Source: Archegozetes longisetosus (Eukaryota; Arthropoda; Arachnida; Sarcoptiformes; Trhypochthoniidae). Taken from it: a DNA stretch of 64,000 nt. This document shows, piece after piece, positions 1 to 10,338 of this stretch. A program made the position numbers and the translations under genes. The notes under the pieces are model-generated. The model searched no databases. It saw only the letters and a list, made by a program, of their open reading frames with translations, and was not told the origin of the DNA. The DNA lies in NCBI GenBank assembly GCA_018873245.2, contig JAEMBT020000007.1, forward strand, positions 7,939,129-8,003,128. Direction: 5' to 3'. Position 1 is the first letter of the stretch. Each line of letters starts with the position of its first letter.

Positions 1-406
1 TGGCATTGCAGTGAAATGCATGATGTATAATTATGACTTCATAAAAGACCTATATTTCAAAAAATCAATCACAACGCTTTCTAAATAAAACAGAGGCTAA
101 CACAAGCGGAGGGAGTGTTAGTTAGTTTTAATCGTTAGCGTTCATTAGCCGATTGATTCTAGCTTATTATGAAATGTTTGGAGCATTTGTTTGGAACAGT
201 TTTAGAATTATTTAAGTTCCTGATCGAATAGCCTCATTCCGCAATATTTAAATACTTACAGATCTAGAAACTCACGCTCATTTCTAAGTTTTTATCAAAA
301 ACGTCAAAGTCTATCTAGTATAGATTCTAAACTTTTCTACCTCTTAAACTTTGATCAATTACAGAACTATATCAATTGTACTATAACATTGTCGTTTCAT
401 TACACT
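1..406. other. 5' flank with no recognised gene
   Basis: AT-rich sequence upstream of the first secreted-protein gene. No open frame or RNA gene was recognised. It presumably holds that gene's promoter, but no clear TATA box could be assigned. Confidence 0.4.
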
Positions 407-771
407 ATGAAGTCAAAAGTGAGAGACTAAGATATTCCATCACATTTCTGTTGAAAACTTTTGGATAATTTGTTTTATTTTTCATATATTCACAGATTAT
501 TTTCACTTTGCTTATCGTATCTACGCTTTTGATTTCTCAAAACCAATGTTTTCCCATTTGGTTCGATCATAAAACGATCAAAAAGTTTTTGATTCCAGCA
601 GCTATTGGAGGGTCTGCATTGTCTTGGATTGGAGTGGGAGCAGCACTCGGAGCTTCTGCCAAACATCTTCTTCATGACAGTCATGCCGTTCACTTAGACC
701 ATGGGGTTCATGTTAAATTAATAGGACATCACGGTCATCATGGACTGGATCATCACGATATTTGGTGGTAA
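407..771 (+). CDS. Small secreted His-rich protein
   Basis: Two exons, 407-418 and 496-771, joined in phase 0 across a 77-nt GT...AG intron, give 95 aa. Exon 1 codes only MKSK. Exon 2 continues with a hydrophobic stretch (IIFTLLIVSTLLI) typical of a cleaved signal peptide. A glycine/alanine-rich hydrophobic segment (about residues 34-54) follows, then a C-terminus with about a dozen histidines spaced as HxxH and HHGHHG, ending in WW. A poly(A) signal lies near 992. No family is recognised. A secreted metal-binding or cuticle-associated peptide is possible from the His content, but that is inference. The tiny first exon followed by a signal-peptide exon recurs in several other genes of this window. 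Confidence 0.7.
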
Positions 772-1196
772 ATTCTAACATTGTTCTGTTTAGACACTTA
801 ATTTATACACTTTACAGATAACTCAGTCATAATCTTATCAATTTTTATTTATTATTAACATTAAATTTTGTTGAATTTTGCAAATACTTTATTCCCAACA
901 TATATGTTATTTATAAATCTCGAGATTCTATAACTTTTATTTCTTTTGTATTTAAATATTACTAATTTTATCATTATTAAAGTAGAGCCTGAATAAAGTG
1001 AAAAACTTGTTGTATTTTATTTTTAATTCATGTATTCAATGTACACATAGCTTTCCAAAGTATATTATTCACATTTACTTAAACGATGCTATAAATAAAT
1101 TTGATTTGAAGTGGTAAAAAACATATCAATTGATCATTGATTTAGTTGTAAAGTGCAAAAATACAATATTGTTGTTATAAAAATATTGATGTAAAA
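772..1196. other. Convergent 3' intergenic region
   Basis: About 425 nt between the stop of the His-rich protein gene (plus) and the stop of the deoxynucleoside kinase gene (minus). It is very AT-rich and holds a plus-strand AATAAA near 992. No gene was seen. Confidence 0.5.
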
Positions 1197-2044
1197 TCAA
1201 GAGGCATTGCCAAAGATAAGATTAGAGTTTTGATCAAGTAATGCAAATAACTCATTTTGCTTCAAGTCAGCATCAATTGTTATAACTGGTGGGTCATCAC
1301 TCCTCCGATTACTACTTAAAAGCCATTCATCGTGTAGTTTGTGCAATTCTTCTAAATATTCCTGTTGTCACAATTCAAGTTATAAATATTCAATATAGTC
1401 AATAAATATTGAAAAACAAAGAAAAATCAATTTATTACAAATGGTATGTTCATTTCCTCATTTCTCGATCTCTGTTTTATTCTTTGGTAAACAGTTTGAG
1501 GACTTGCTCTCAAGTAGACAATAAGATCTGCTTTACAATTGTGCTGAACGCTCAACCATTTGAACCACTCGTCGACTATAATATACTCGGGTTTAGTCAA
1601 CTTGCCACTAATTTGATAGAAAAAACAGTTATAAGAATTGATAGAAAAGTTGTTAAACGATAGAAACCTTCGAAAGAGGTTTTCAGTAAAGCAATATCTG
1701 GCAGAATAAATAGATCTTTCCATAAGTCGGACGCATTTGGAAGTATTTTCAAACATCTGGAGTCTAGTCAGTTGCGCGTAATGTTCAAAAGCAAAAGCCC
1801 ATCGATCGATGTCTTTATATAATAATTGCATAAAATTATGACCTCTAACGTTAAGCCATTTGTCTATTGGTTCGGACATAACCATTACTTTGTTATTCTT
1901 TTGCGACAAATAGTTGAGTGAAGTGGTTTTACCACAACCGATGTTGCCCTCAAAACATACCTTAATATATGAAAAATTGCATAGTTATCAAAATCTATGT
2001 CTTTTCGCATTAATTCATATTAAGTTTTGACTCACAGTAAACAT
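1197..2044 (-). CDS. Deoxynucleoside kinase (dNK/TK2 family)
   Basis: Four exons on the minus strand: 2036-2044, 1668-1960, 1439-1607 and 1197-1361, giving 211 aa. Introns are 75, 60 and 77 nt. The product phosphorylates deoxynucleosides with ATP in nucleotide salvage. Visible family features are the P-loop GNIGCGKTT right after MFTVCFE, the TEP-like element SEPIDKW, the substrate-site motif MERSIYSARYCF with the ERS triplet, a lid-region R-rich block (RIKQRSRNEE) and the C-terminal LHDEWL motif. The second intron is itself open in the reading frame, so an unspliced reading is also open through it. Removing it restores ENLFRSGKL as in TK2. Arthropods commonly have one broad-specificity dNK. 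The short N-terminus gives no obvious mitochondrial presequence, so a cytosolic location is likely. Confidence 0.93.
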
Positions 2045-2444
2045 CTTCTCAACCAATCGATTATTAATTAGTCGGCTATTAATCAAACTACTCATAACAT
2101 ACACTATTGACTCAATATATAATTAAATTGATTGACAATTGATTTGAGCAAAAGAAACATTTAGTTTAATTATATAGTTTTACCTATTGAGAAATAGATA
2201 AATACTAAACCGATTAATTAAGAGTGATCAATAAAGGAAATAATAGGTCTAATTGAATGGCTTAACGACCGCATGACTTACGCAATAAAAAACAAGAGAA
2301 AGCAATAGATAAACAAAAAGACGCGCTTTGAGTTTGCGCATTACCAATACTTTTGTTTATCATTCAAATGATCACTTTATCATATATTTGAACCTATTTA
2401 ATACAAAATTAGCTTATCTTTCACTTAATTAATGGCTTTGAGTA
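2045..2444. promoter_or_regulatory. Shared divergent promoter region, dNK and C2orf69-like
   Basis: About 400 nt separate the start codons of two head-to-head genes. The stretch is AT-rich with repeated TTAATTA and TCGATT-type words and no open frame. A bidirectional promoter is inferred from position only. Confidence 0.4.
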
Positions 2445-3271
2445 ATGAACATATTAAGAATGCGTATTTTCAGATCAGTCGAAGGGCTAAGTAATAAGTT
2501 TAATGATATTATATATACTGGACCTGTTCAAGCAACAGAAGATAACAATCGAAATATTGTTTGTTATTTTGGTGGAGATGTTCAGGACTTTCAGATCAAT
2601 ATGAGTTCAAACAAAGATCACCTCAAATTTATTGACTACAGTCTTGAAAATATATCTCAATTGTTGTCATCCAAGTTTAGAACAAGTCATATATTTGTGA
2701 TTCGCGCCAATCGTTTTCATGAGAGGACTTATGCGGCTTACGACAACTTCGTAAACTCTAATCATTTTGGAACTCCTAAACATCAATTCACTAAAGAAGC
2801 CGTGGCTCACTTGAGACTTCTGTTGATTAACACTTTTCGTCAATTGATTTCCATTTAGACTTTACTGATAGTGATAAACTAGTTTTAATTGGCTTTAGTA
2901 AAGGATGTGTTGTTTTGAATCAGTTATTATATGCTTTTTTTGTTAGTTTAGAGGATTTAGAACTGAAAAATTTTATAGATCGAATCCAATGCATGTATTG
3001 GTGCGATGGAGGACACTCTGGAGGATCTAATACTTGGATCACATCCTATGATGTTCTTAAAAACTTTTCCAAATTGAATATCAATGTTCAGATTCACGTC
3101 ACTCCATATCAAGTCAATTGTCGGTACAGGCCATGGATTGCAAAAGAAGAGAAAAAGTTTTTTGATCTTTTGACAGAATTTGGAGTTCCAACTAAGAGAG
3201 TTCTTCATTTTGGTGATGAAGAAAAATCTTTGGAAACGCACTTCAAAGTTATGAATGAGTTTGTTAAATAA
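2445..3271 (+). CDS. C2orf69/UPF0565-like hydrolase with one frame break
   Basis: Two overlapping frames together read as one C2orf69-family protein of roughly 270 aa. The first part (2445-2858) includes a conserved-looking VCYFGGDVQ block. The second (from about 2831) includes GFSKGCVVLNQLL, a GxSxG-type nucleophile elbow, then MYWCDGGHSGGSNTWIT and a C-terminal HFGDEEKSL..HFKVMNEF. Human C2orf69 is a mitochondrial protein with a predicted alpha/beta-hydrolase fold. The frame must change between about 2831 and 2856. Removing the 20 nt 2839-2858 (GT...AG) would restore it, as would a one-base indel near the TTTT run at 2834-2837. Start codons at 2445 or 2460 are both possible. No canonical intron of normal size fits, so this is either a sequence error or a recent lesion. 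Confidence 0.8.
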
Positions 3272-3977
3272 TTCCTAACTATGTGATTGATTATTAACTT
3301 ATAGTTTGGTTATATCGGGTATTGGCTATAAAACTGTGCCTCAGTACTTGAACAATTAAACCATATTTTAAAAACTCTATACCTACATTCACTCATAAGC
3401 ATATTTTGCTTTTGCAAACCTTAATATTTACTTTTATTTACTTTATCCTTTATGAGTAATTTTACAAAAATTGTGCTTAGCTAAGAAGACTAATTTTGGA
3501 AATGAAACATTTGCTAACAATTGATTTGGCAATACTATTTTTGTTTATATCCCCTATTGGTGATTCTTATTGATTAAAGTTCTCAATCAGACTTTCAATA
3601 ATTGATACTATTCATAACTTTCTATCAAAATGACTGAAGCAAAAAAAGTTTTGAGATACTTTTGTAGTTGGTTTTATAGCGAATTCTCGGTATTTGTTAC
3701 ATTATTAAATATTTATAATCAACCTTAAAAATAAAATAAATTATTCTCTAAATTGTTGAATTTATTTTGATACTAGTTATAGAAGATTTTCTGCCATAAA
3801 ATATAAGAGTTTAATGTAAATCTAATGGTTGAGGAAAGTTTAGAGTTTGAGGAAGTGTAAAGTTATAAAAGTTGAGACACCACAGGCACATAATATCTGT
3901 TCGTTTAGTGAAACGTCTTTTATTGCTATTTAGATTTAAAGCAATTATTTCTTGCTTTCAATGCATGTATATTAAAA
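3272..3977. other. Intergenic region before EMC10
   Basis: No gene was seen. About half of it is a dispersed repeat listed separately at 3317-3671. The rest is AT-rich flank of the EMC10 start. Confidence 0.5.
3317..3671 (+). repeat. Dispersed ~350-bp repeat, copy 1
   Basis: This stretch aligns by eye over most of its length with 57664-58020 in the same orientation. Shared words include AACAATTAAACCATAT, CATTCACTCATAAGCA, ATGAGTAATTTTACAAAAAT and GCAAAAAAAGTTT. The copies differ by substitutions and small indels. No coding capacity and no clear terminal inverted repeat were seen, so it may be a decayed SINE or MITE. Confidence 0.65.
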
Positions 3978-5191
3978 ATGAAAAAATATTTATTAATTTC
4001 ATTATTAATATTAGTCAACAATTCGGTGAGTTTTGCATTGACGAATGAATAAGAGATTTAAAAACTAATTCAAATTATTATTAGTTGTGCGACGACTTAT
4101 TGATTGGCGAATCAAATGTTGTTTACATTAAACTATTTCACGCATTCAATTCAAGTTTGTATTAATTATTAATTTTATTTCAAATATAACACAAATTAAT
4201 TAACAACTTAATAGGAGGTTTACCACAAAGTCATTAAATGATGTTATTTATTGAATTGTTAATTTAGATTTAAACTACGAATTGCGGGCCTTAATAACAA
4301 TAAGTGGTGCGAATACGGCTCCGATTGTTAAACAGGAACCGCTCAGTATTGAATCAATTGCTGCTTTAAAAGTATGTCTTTCCCAATAACCCAACTCTTC
4401 CTATTTTCATTTTATTCTATCATTTAATTCATAGCAAACTTCAACTGACGGTGGATTTTATTATCTAAAAGCACTCGCTTTCAAATCATTCGATGACGAG
4501 AAGCCGATTAAGACTTCGACCACTTTTGTTAGAGCTGTAAATGAAATTTTGTTTTGATTCAGTTGTTCGAGAGTCTAAACATTGAAATAATAATTTGTTT
4601 TAGTGTTCTCTATACGAATCTTCGCTATCAGACATCCTGGCCGTAACGCTCGACATAAACGGCCAGTTCTTATCCATCAGTGCATCCACTCTTAATCCTC
4701 AATGTATTCCTACAGCTAAGAGTTCATTAGCCACGAAATTAACTAATTTTAATACAACTGTGATTGTAATGCCGACCGTCATATCTTCTGGGTATGAATT
4801 GAATTGATTTTATGGACTATTAAGACTTTTAATCTATTATGTTCTTCAGACCGGATACTCAGACATACATTCAACGTTTAGAACAAGAGAAAGCGGAGAA
4901 ACTTCGCGGCGATAAAGCAGATAACCGATCATTTTTTGCAAAATATGTAAATCTCAAATCGTTTACTTATTTCGACAAAGAAAGTATAAGCTTTTCGTGA
5001 CTTAAGTCTTGTTGCTTTCTAACATTTGTATTTTCTTTGTTGAAATAATTATAATCATAGTAAATACAATTATATTTTGAACGTAAATTTAATTTATTGA
5101 AATCTTTTTGTAGTGGATGTATATTGTGCCGATCGTCATATTCTTATTAATATCCGGTGCGGCCAATCCAGAGTCTGGAGGTGGGCGTTGA
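3978..5191 (+). CDS. EMC10: ER membrane protein complex subunit 10
   Basis: Six exons: 3978-4029 (donor uncertain), 4268-4371, 4435-4536, 4604-4791, 4850-4946 and 5114-5191, about 206 aa. EMC10 is a luminal and single-pass subunit of the EMC insertase in the endoplasmic reticulum. Seen here are an N-terminal signal peptide (MKKYLLISLLILVNN), a CSLYESSLSD..DINGQFLS core like vertebrate EMC10 CxLVESHLSD..DVAGNV, a charged IQRLEQEKAEKLRG helix, and a final segment SFFAKYWMYIVPIVIFLLISG with a Gly-rich tail ending GGGR*. These are the hallmark of the family. The consensus donor GTGAGT at 4026 gives the wrong phase. A weaker GT at 4030 restores the frame. The final exon is duplicated as a dead copy at 6731-6812. 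Confidence 0.9.
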
Positions 5192-6055
5192 ACGCGTTTA
5201 AATCTTTTGATTGATTGGTATATTCTGATTTTAATGGTACATTCAAGAAAATTACGACTAGTCCTCAAACTGAACGGCACTAACATTTTTCACGTTTTTA
5301 AATCAATAGAATTGAATCAATGAGAAATCTTTGTTTGTTAATCGATTGTTTTTTGTATTAAAAGCCAAGAACCTAAATAAACATTTTTAATAATTCAAAA
5401 TTAAAGTTCACAACGATATCCACTGATGAATGGCAAACCAGACTTCACTTTTCTTTTGTATCTGACATAGTCTTCACCAAAAATGTTCAATAAATTTACT
5501 TCTACATTGATTCTATCAGCAAAGAACATCCAGCCCGTGATTGCATAACCAATAGTGAAAATGGGATTCACTAAAATCAACTGAAATTAATCGCAGAACT
5601 AATTATAAAATCAGATTAATTGACGAAATACTATCAAATATGAAGTGAAATTATTATTTGAGCTCCGATAGACCAATAGAACATTCCGACATATGAGGGA
5701 CATGTGAGCATGCACACCATGAGTGACCAAAGCGTGTCCCTCTTCACGATGTTTTGTATGACATTAACACGTGATTAAAACTTTGGCAGTAATCGTCGCC
5801 AACTTTCTGACACATTCGCCAAATATGCATAAAATTAAACCAAAAGCTATTATAAACCAAAGTGTTTGAGTTGTGGAAAGAAGTAAGCCTCAGCTGAAAA
5901 CTGGAAAACTGCGATGACGACTGCGATTACATACTTTTTGTTGTTATCTAATAAGAATGAACCTAATGATAATGACTTTGGATTTATTATAGAAGCTGTT
6001 CGACCGCTAACACAAAACATTTTCTAATTATTTTGAGATAATTGGGTTTATTTGA
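4965..6055. repeat. Segmental duplication, left copy (EMC10 tail + dead ICMT)
   Basis: Starting around 4965-4990 (AAAGTATAAGCTT) and running to about 6055, this block matches 6590-8125 in the same order and orientation: EMC10 last exon, spacer, then ICMT on the minus strand. The left copy keeps a working EMC10 tail, while its ICMT is truncated and frameshifted. Confidence 0.8.
5404..6020 (-). pseudogene. ICMT pseudogene
   Basis: A degenerate copy of the intact ICMT gene at 7005-8083. The last exon (5404-5580) is still open and reads LILVNPIFTIGYAI...GLPFISGYRCEL. The middle exon has small deletions around 5700 (near the GYVGWF-type block) and again near 5750-5790 that break the frame. An internal deletion fuses codons near SLSLxSFLL directly to the N-terminal MLCVSGR-like start (about 5998-6020), removing most of exon 1, intron 1 and the start of exon 2. 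No function as a methyltransferase is expected. Confidence 0.85.
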
Positions 6056-6589
6056 GCTTTAAATAAATGAGATGTAAGAGGCGATGCTAATTCTAATACT
6101 TGAGTATAGTTGCTCGACCTTATATTAATACAAGAGTATGATAGTATTTGAAATTCAAGCAACGATTTGTTCTACAATTTAGACTCAAGTATAATTTTCA
6201 TCTATATAATCAGTGTTTAATAAACTTTATATAAAAAGTAAAACTTTTTCAATGTCTTAATACTTAAATAAGTTGTAAGCTATAATTAAATCGATGTTAA
6301 AACGGATTATGAAAGATGTTTAGACAAGTTAACACCTACAAGCAAATATAAAGTAGTGTTGCTATTAACGACTAATTACGATAATTATTGGTCCTATAAG
6401 TCAGTTGTTATAAATCGAATTAAAATTAATCAAAGGCATAACAACAAAGAGAAGGTTGATATAATAGGGACTAAAAAATCGCAAAAACTATATATTGGGT
6501 AAACCTTTGCTCAAATTTGAAGATAATGTCAATTATGGATCAGATATATTATCGTATATGACATGAAGATGTAAATTTCCAATTGTTTA
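6056..6589. other. Spacer between duplication copies
   Basis: About 530 nt of AT-rich sequence between the two duplicated blocks. Its right edge (about 6490-6590) weakly resembles the EMC10 intron and exon 5 region and may be an eroded extension of the duplication. No gene was seen. Confidence 0.4.
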
Positions 6590-6730
6590 TTTCACCAAAA
6601 AAAAGTATAAGCTTATCCTGACTAAGTCATATTGCTTCCTGACATTAGTTTATTTTGTTGAAATAATTATAATTATCATAAATACGATCATATCTTGAAC
6701 GTAAATTTAATTTATTGAAATCTTTTGTAG

Positions 6731-6812
6731 TAAGTGTATATTGTACCGATCGTCATATTCTTATTAAAATCTGCTGTGGCTAACCCAGATTCAGGAGGAG
6801 GTGGGCGTTCAA
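6731..6812 (+). pseudogene. EMC10 last-exon pseudogene fragment
   Basis: It matches the EMC10 final exon at 5114-5191. The acceptor-like TTTTGTAG is kept, but the first codon pair TGG ATG has become TAA GTG, which puts a stop at the exon start. The GGGCGTTGA stop has become GGGCGTTCA. None of the upstream EMC10 exons is present, so it is a non-functional by-product of the block duplication. Confidence 0.85.
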
Positions 6813-7004
6813 CGCGCTTAAATCTATTGATTGATTAATATATTCTGAATTTACTGATACATTCAACAAAAACATGACTAGTCTTCAATTGAACGTCACT
6901 AACATTTTTTACATTTTTAAACAATAGAAAAATCTTGTTGATAAATCGATTGTTTTGTATTCAAAGCCAATAACTTAAATAAATAGCATTTTTATAATTC
7001 AAAA

Positions 7005-8083
7005 TTAAAGTTCACAACGATATCCACTAATGAATGGCAAACCAGACTTCACTTTTCTTTTGTATCTGACATAGTCTTCACCAAAAAAGTTCAATAGAGT
7101 TATCTCTTCATCATTGATTCTGTCAGCGAAGAACTTCCAGCTCGCGATTGCGTAACCAATAGTGCAAATAGGATTCACTAAAATCAACTGAAATTAATCG
7201 CACAACAAATTATAGAATCAAATTAATTGACGAAATACTATCAAATATGAAGTGAAGTTATTACTTGAGTTCCTATAGACCAATAGAACCATCCGACATA
7301 TGAGGGATGTCTACAAAGGGCGTACACACCATGAGTGATCAAAACGTGTCCCTCTTCGCGATGACTTTGTATGATATGGTTAAAATTTGTTCCGGCAGTA
7401 ATCATTGCCAACTTTCTGACACATTCGCCAAATATGCATAAAATTAAACCAAAAACTGTTATGAACCAAAGTTGTTTGAGTTGTGGTAAAAAGTAGGCCT
7501 CAACTGAAAACTCAATAACTGCAGCGAGGGCTGCGATTCCATACTCTTTACTGTGATTTAATAGGAATGAATCTAATGATAATGACTTCGGATTTATTAT
7601 AGAAGTTGTTAGATATTCGCTGAAATGAAATAGTGATAAGACAGACAAATACAGTCCAAAAGTTGATGACCATTGGTTTGTACCAAATATAGTTAATAAG
7701 AGACCCAATGATAAGCCTTCGCCTAATAGCGCGGCTCTGAATGATACCTAAATTATTGGTTAATTGTTTTAGTCATTTGATTAAAGTTAGAAAAGTTTCG
7801 TTTAAGAACCGAAAGTTATTCGGATTTGAAAGCAATTAAGTTTTGGCAAATATTCAAACAATTGATTATAACTTACGTGAAGATAGAGCTTTCCGCGGGA
7901 GTTATAAATCAGTGCTAAAACTGAATGATTAATCAGTGCATGAATCACGAAAATCACGTGAACCCAATCGGTTATTATGTTTTTACCAAAAGTTGGAATA
8001 TTATAAATAATAAAGACTAATAATAATGAAGTGAGAGATGAACCGAATGATAATAATGCGATTCGACCGCTAACGCATAACAT
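7005..8083 (-). CDS. ICMT: Protein-S-isoprenylcysteine O-methyltransferase
   Basis: Three exons on the minus strand, 7877-8083, 7265-7747 and 7005-7187, all joined in phase 0, give 290 aa (human ICMT is 284). Introns are 129 and 77 nt. The enzyme uses SAM to methyl-esterify the C-terminal prenylcysteine of CaaX proteins in the ER membrane. Motifs seen are HFSEYLTTSIINPKSLSLDSFLLNHS, GECVRKLAMITAGTNFNH, the SAM-site HGVYALCRHPSYVGWFYW and the C-terminal NFFGEDYVRYKRKVKSGLPF, all very close to vertebrate ICMT. Several hydrophobic segments fit the multi-pass topology. It is convergent with EMC10 across a dead copy of both. Confidence 0.95.
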
Positions 8084-8125
8084 CTTCTAATTATCTTGAA
8101 ATAATTCGGTTTATTTAAGCTCTAA

Positions 8126-8787
8126 ATATGTTTTATTGATTCAAAACATTGTCATTTTTGCATTCAACATTTCCATCATTTTCTGCTAATAAAATGCTGT
8201 TTAATTTTACTCAAGTTTTCGTCCCTTTTTAGATATATTTATATATTCTCCCTTTTATATTTTGTATAAAGGGCTAACTCAAACGTATAAAAAAGTACCA
8301 GATTTTGCCAAGATTTTAGCTGAATGTTAGCATGAAAGATGTTCCACTAGAAGTTGTATAAAAGCCTTTAAATGCTTAGACTCACAGATAAATTTTGTGA
8401 TAGCATTTTATAATCCTATTTCAAGATTGTTGTAAACTAAATTCTATTAATCTTTGAAACTTTCCATGACTTCTCCCCACGTGTACTAAAATATATAGAT
8501 AATTGAATATTTCAAACAATAAAAATTAGATTTTGATTTAAACCAAGGGAAGAGAACAGATCACCAACTCATAAAATCAAGGTATTGAATCATCTCAATT
8601 TAATCAAAAATTTGATCATAACATGACCTTTGCTTAAGATTATGTATTCAATGCTTTAATTAGCGCTTGATAAGTTCTTAATTTGGACTTAAACCAATTA
8701 TATTATCAATATTTGCAATAAATAAAAAATCCGAATACAAAAACTCAGATTAGTCTTTATTTATTTAAAGTTCGTGAAAACTAACAA
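8126..8787. other. Intergenic region between ICMT and RPL14
   Basis: About 660 nt with no open frame or RNA gene recognised. A minus-strand AATAAA (TTTATT on plus near 8757) probably serves RPL14. Confidence 0.45.
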
Positions 8788-9690
8788 TTATTTCTTTTTA
8801 TCGGTCTTTGCCTTTTTCGGGACTTTCTTTTTAGGCTTTTTCTCTTTCTTTTCCAGTTTCGGTGCTTTGGCTTTCAATTCCTTCTTTTGTTTTGCCTTAA
8901 GCACTAAAAACTTGCGATTGATCTCACGATTCATCTAATTATAGACAAAAACAATGTTTTAAAATCAATCAAATAGTAATTAAAGCCGGAGTGGAATCGA
9001 ATACTTACTCTTTGTTTGACTTTATAGAGTTTGAATCTATCAAAATCAGTCATATTTGATTTCTGTCAAAACAAATAAAACTTAATTATAGTTAATGAAA
9101 AAACTAATCACTAAATTATAAGTAGTTTAATAGTAAACAATCAGAGAGCTGGGAATATCAGCACAGGTCTTATCAGACGGCAATTCCTATCGAACATAGG
9201 TTCATCACTTCATTCCTATTAAACTATTTGCTAATTCAACAAATCAAAAATCAAATACCAATTTCACGGATTCGAGTCTTTTCGCCATTTTTGTTTCTTT
9301 CCATTTCTGCGTTATCTCATTTTTACTCCACGCTTTAGCAATAGTCTTTGAACTGGTTCCGTGAGGAATACGAAGACGGAATTTAGTTAACCGTAAGCGT
9401 TTGAACTGAATAGCTTGACGCTTGACGCCAGTCACGGGTCCGTCTATCAGAGCACGATTCTGGTCAATCACGTCTACTATTACAGCCGTCTTTCCAGCGA
9501 AAGGCCCGAAATGGACGACAGCGACGCGTCCAATCTCTACAAAATATTTTGGAGGCTTTCAAATGAGAAAAAACCCAATTATTATATTATTATTTGCTTT
9601 CATTATACTATTATATGATTACTATAACAATTGATTCAATTGTTGTAGAAATTAATTGTAATTAACCAAATAAATGAGAATACATACCAT
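8788..9690 (-). CDS. RPL14: 60S ribosomal protein L14 (eL14)
   Basis: Four minus-strand exons: 9688-9690 (ATG only), 9259-9555, 9009-9062 and 8788-8934, giving 166 aa. The ATG-only first exon followed by GTATGT is typical of ribosomal protein genes. The protein starts MPPKYFVEIGRVAVV and continues HFGPFAGKTAVIVDVIDQNRALIDGP, the KOW-type core of eL14. MTDFDRFKLYKVKQR matches the conserved eL14 MTDFDRFKV motif, and the C-terminus is a lysine-rich tail as in the family. It is a component of the large cytosolic ribosomal subunit. Its first intron and 5' end overlap, antisense, the disrupted ORF at 9674-9856. Confidence 0.95.
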
Positions 9691-9856
9691 TGTGTTGATG
9701 TTCACGTTTCAGGCACTCGATGCCAAAGGAAGTCTTGAATAGCCGGATATGTATGAGGTGTATGAGCGCGCATGCGATCTATACAGCGTCGCACACATTA
9801 ATGGGTCGTACTTTATTGACCCCAAGGATGTGATTACGAGTATTTTTGTGACTTAA
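9674..9856 (+). pseudogene. Secreted-protein ORF with internal TAG stop
   Basis: One continuous frame begins with a plausible signal peptide (MRIHTIVLMFTFQALDA), continues KGSLE, hits a single TAG at about 9737-9739, and stays open for 38 further codons (PDMYEVYERACDLYSVAHINGSY...) to TAA at 9854-9856. The downstream part is notably more GC-rich than its surroundings and looks like real coding sequence. Options are a decayed first exon, a sequencing error, or stop readthrough. No homologue is recognised. It overlaps the RPL14 start exon on the opposite strand, so the two transcription starts must be intermingled. Confidence 0.35.
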
Positions 9857-9939
9857 CTCTTTTGAAAGTTGAATTACTTAATGTATATTTAGATAATTAA
9901 ATGAATTATAACTATTATTAAGAGTGAAATCAATTAACA

Positions 9940-10338
9940 ATGTCATTACTTCAATGGTTTGGAATAAGTATTGATTGGAGCAATACATCAATAACTATAC
10001 GAAAGCGTCGTTTCTCCAAATTTTGTGCTTTCATTGCAATAATATTAATAATTATATTAATTATAGTTTCACACAATGCTTTCCAAAGATATAAAATATT
10101 AAAAAAGTTTTTAGTGTTAAAACAATATTCACAAACTATCGAACAATTGGCTCAAGAAATCAAAGCGATTGAAGCTTCTAATAACGAATTCGATAGAGAT
10201 ATAAATGAGTTAAGAGATGAAATGAATTTACAAAAAGTTGAACTGATTAGTGATAATAATAAGATTGATAGTAATTATATTAATGATAAGGATAAGAAGA
10301 ATAGTAGCGATAATAATCACATTAATGACAACAGTTGA
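9940..10338 (+). CDS. Single-TM coiled-coil protein, unknown function
   Basis: An uninterrupted 132-aa frame. Residues about 29-44 are a very hydrophobic stretch (FIAIILIIILIIVS) preceded by a basic RKRRFSK patch, which suggests a type II membrane anchor with a short cytosolic N-terminus. A charged, heptad-like segment follows (about 60-105, EQLAQEIKAIEASNNEFDRD and onwards), then an Asn/Asp/Ser-rich low-complexity tail. No domain is recognised. No intron is needed. The Asn-rich tail follows the local AT bias and may be poorly constrained. Confidence 0.5.
   Translation: MSLLQWFGISIDWSNTSITIRKRRFSKFCAFIAIILIIILIIVSHNAFQRYKILKKFLVLKQYSQTIEQLAQEIKAIEASNNEFDRDINELRDEMNLQKVELISDNNKIDSNYINDKDKKNSSDNNHINDNS

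Larger units (their letters stand above)
6590..8125. repeat. Segmental duplication, right copy (dead EMC10 tail + live ICMT)
   Basis: The counterpart of 4965-6055. It starts at AAAAGTATAAGCTTATC, includes a dead EMC10 last exon, and retains the complete ICMT gene. Divergence from the left copy is modest in the coding parts and larger in spacers, with indels. Confidence 0.8.

Noticed and set aside
1409-1663. Plus-strand 84-codon frame
   Set aside because: It runs antisense to dNK exons 2-3 and an intron. The minus-strand kinase is strongly supported.
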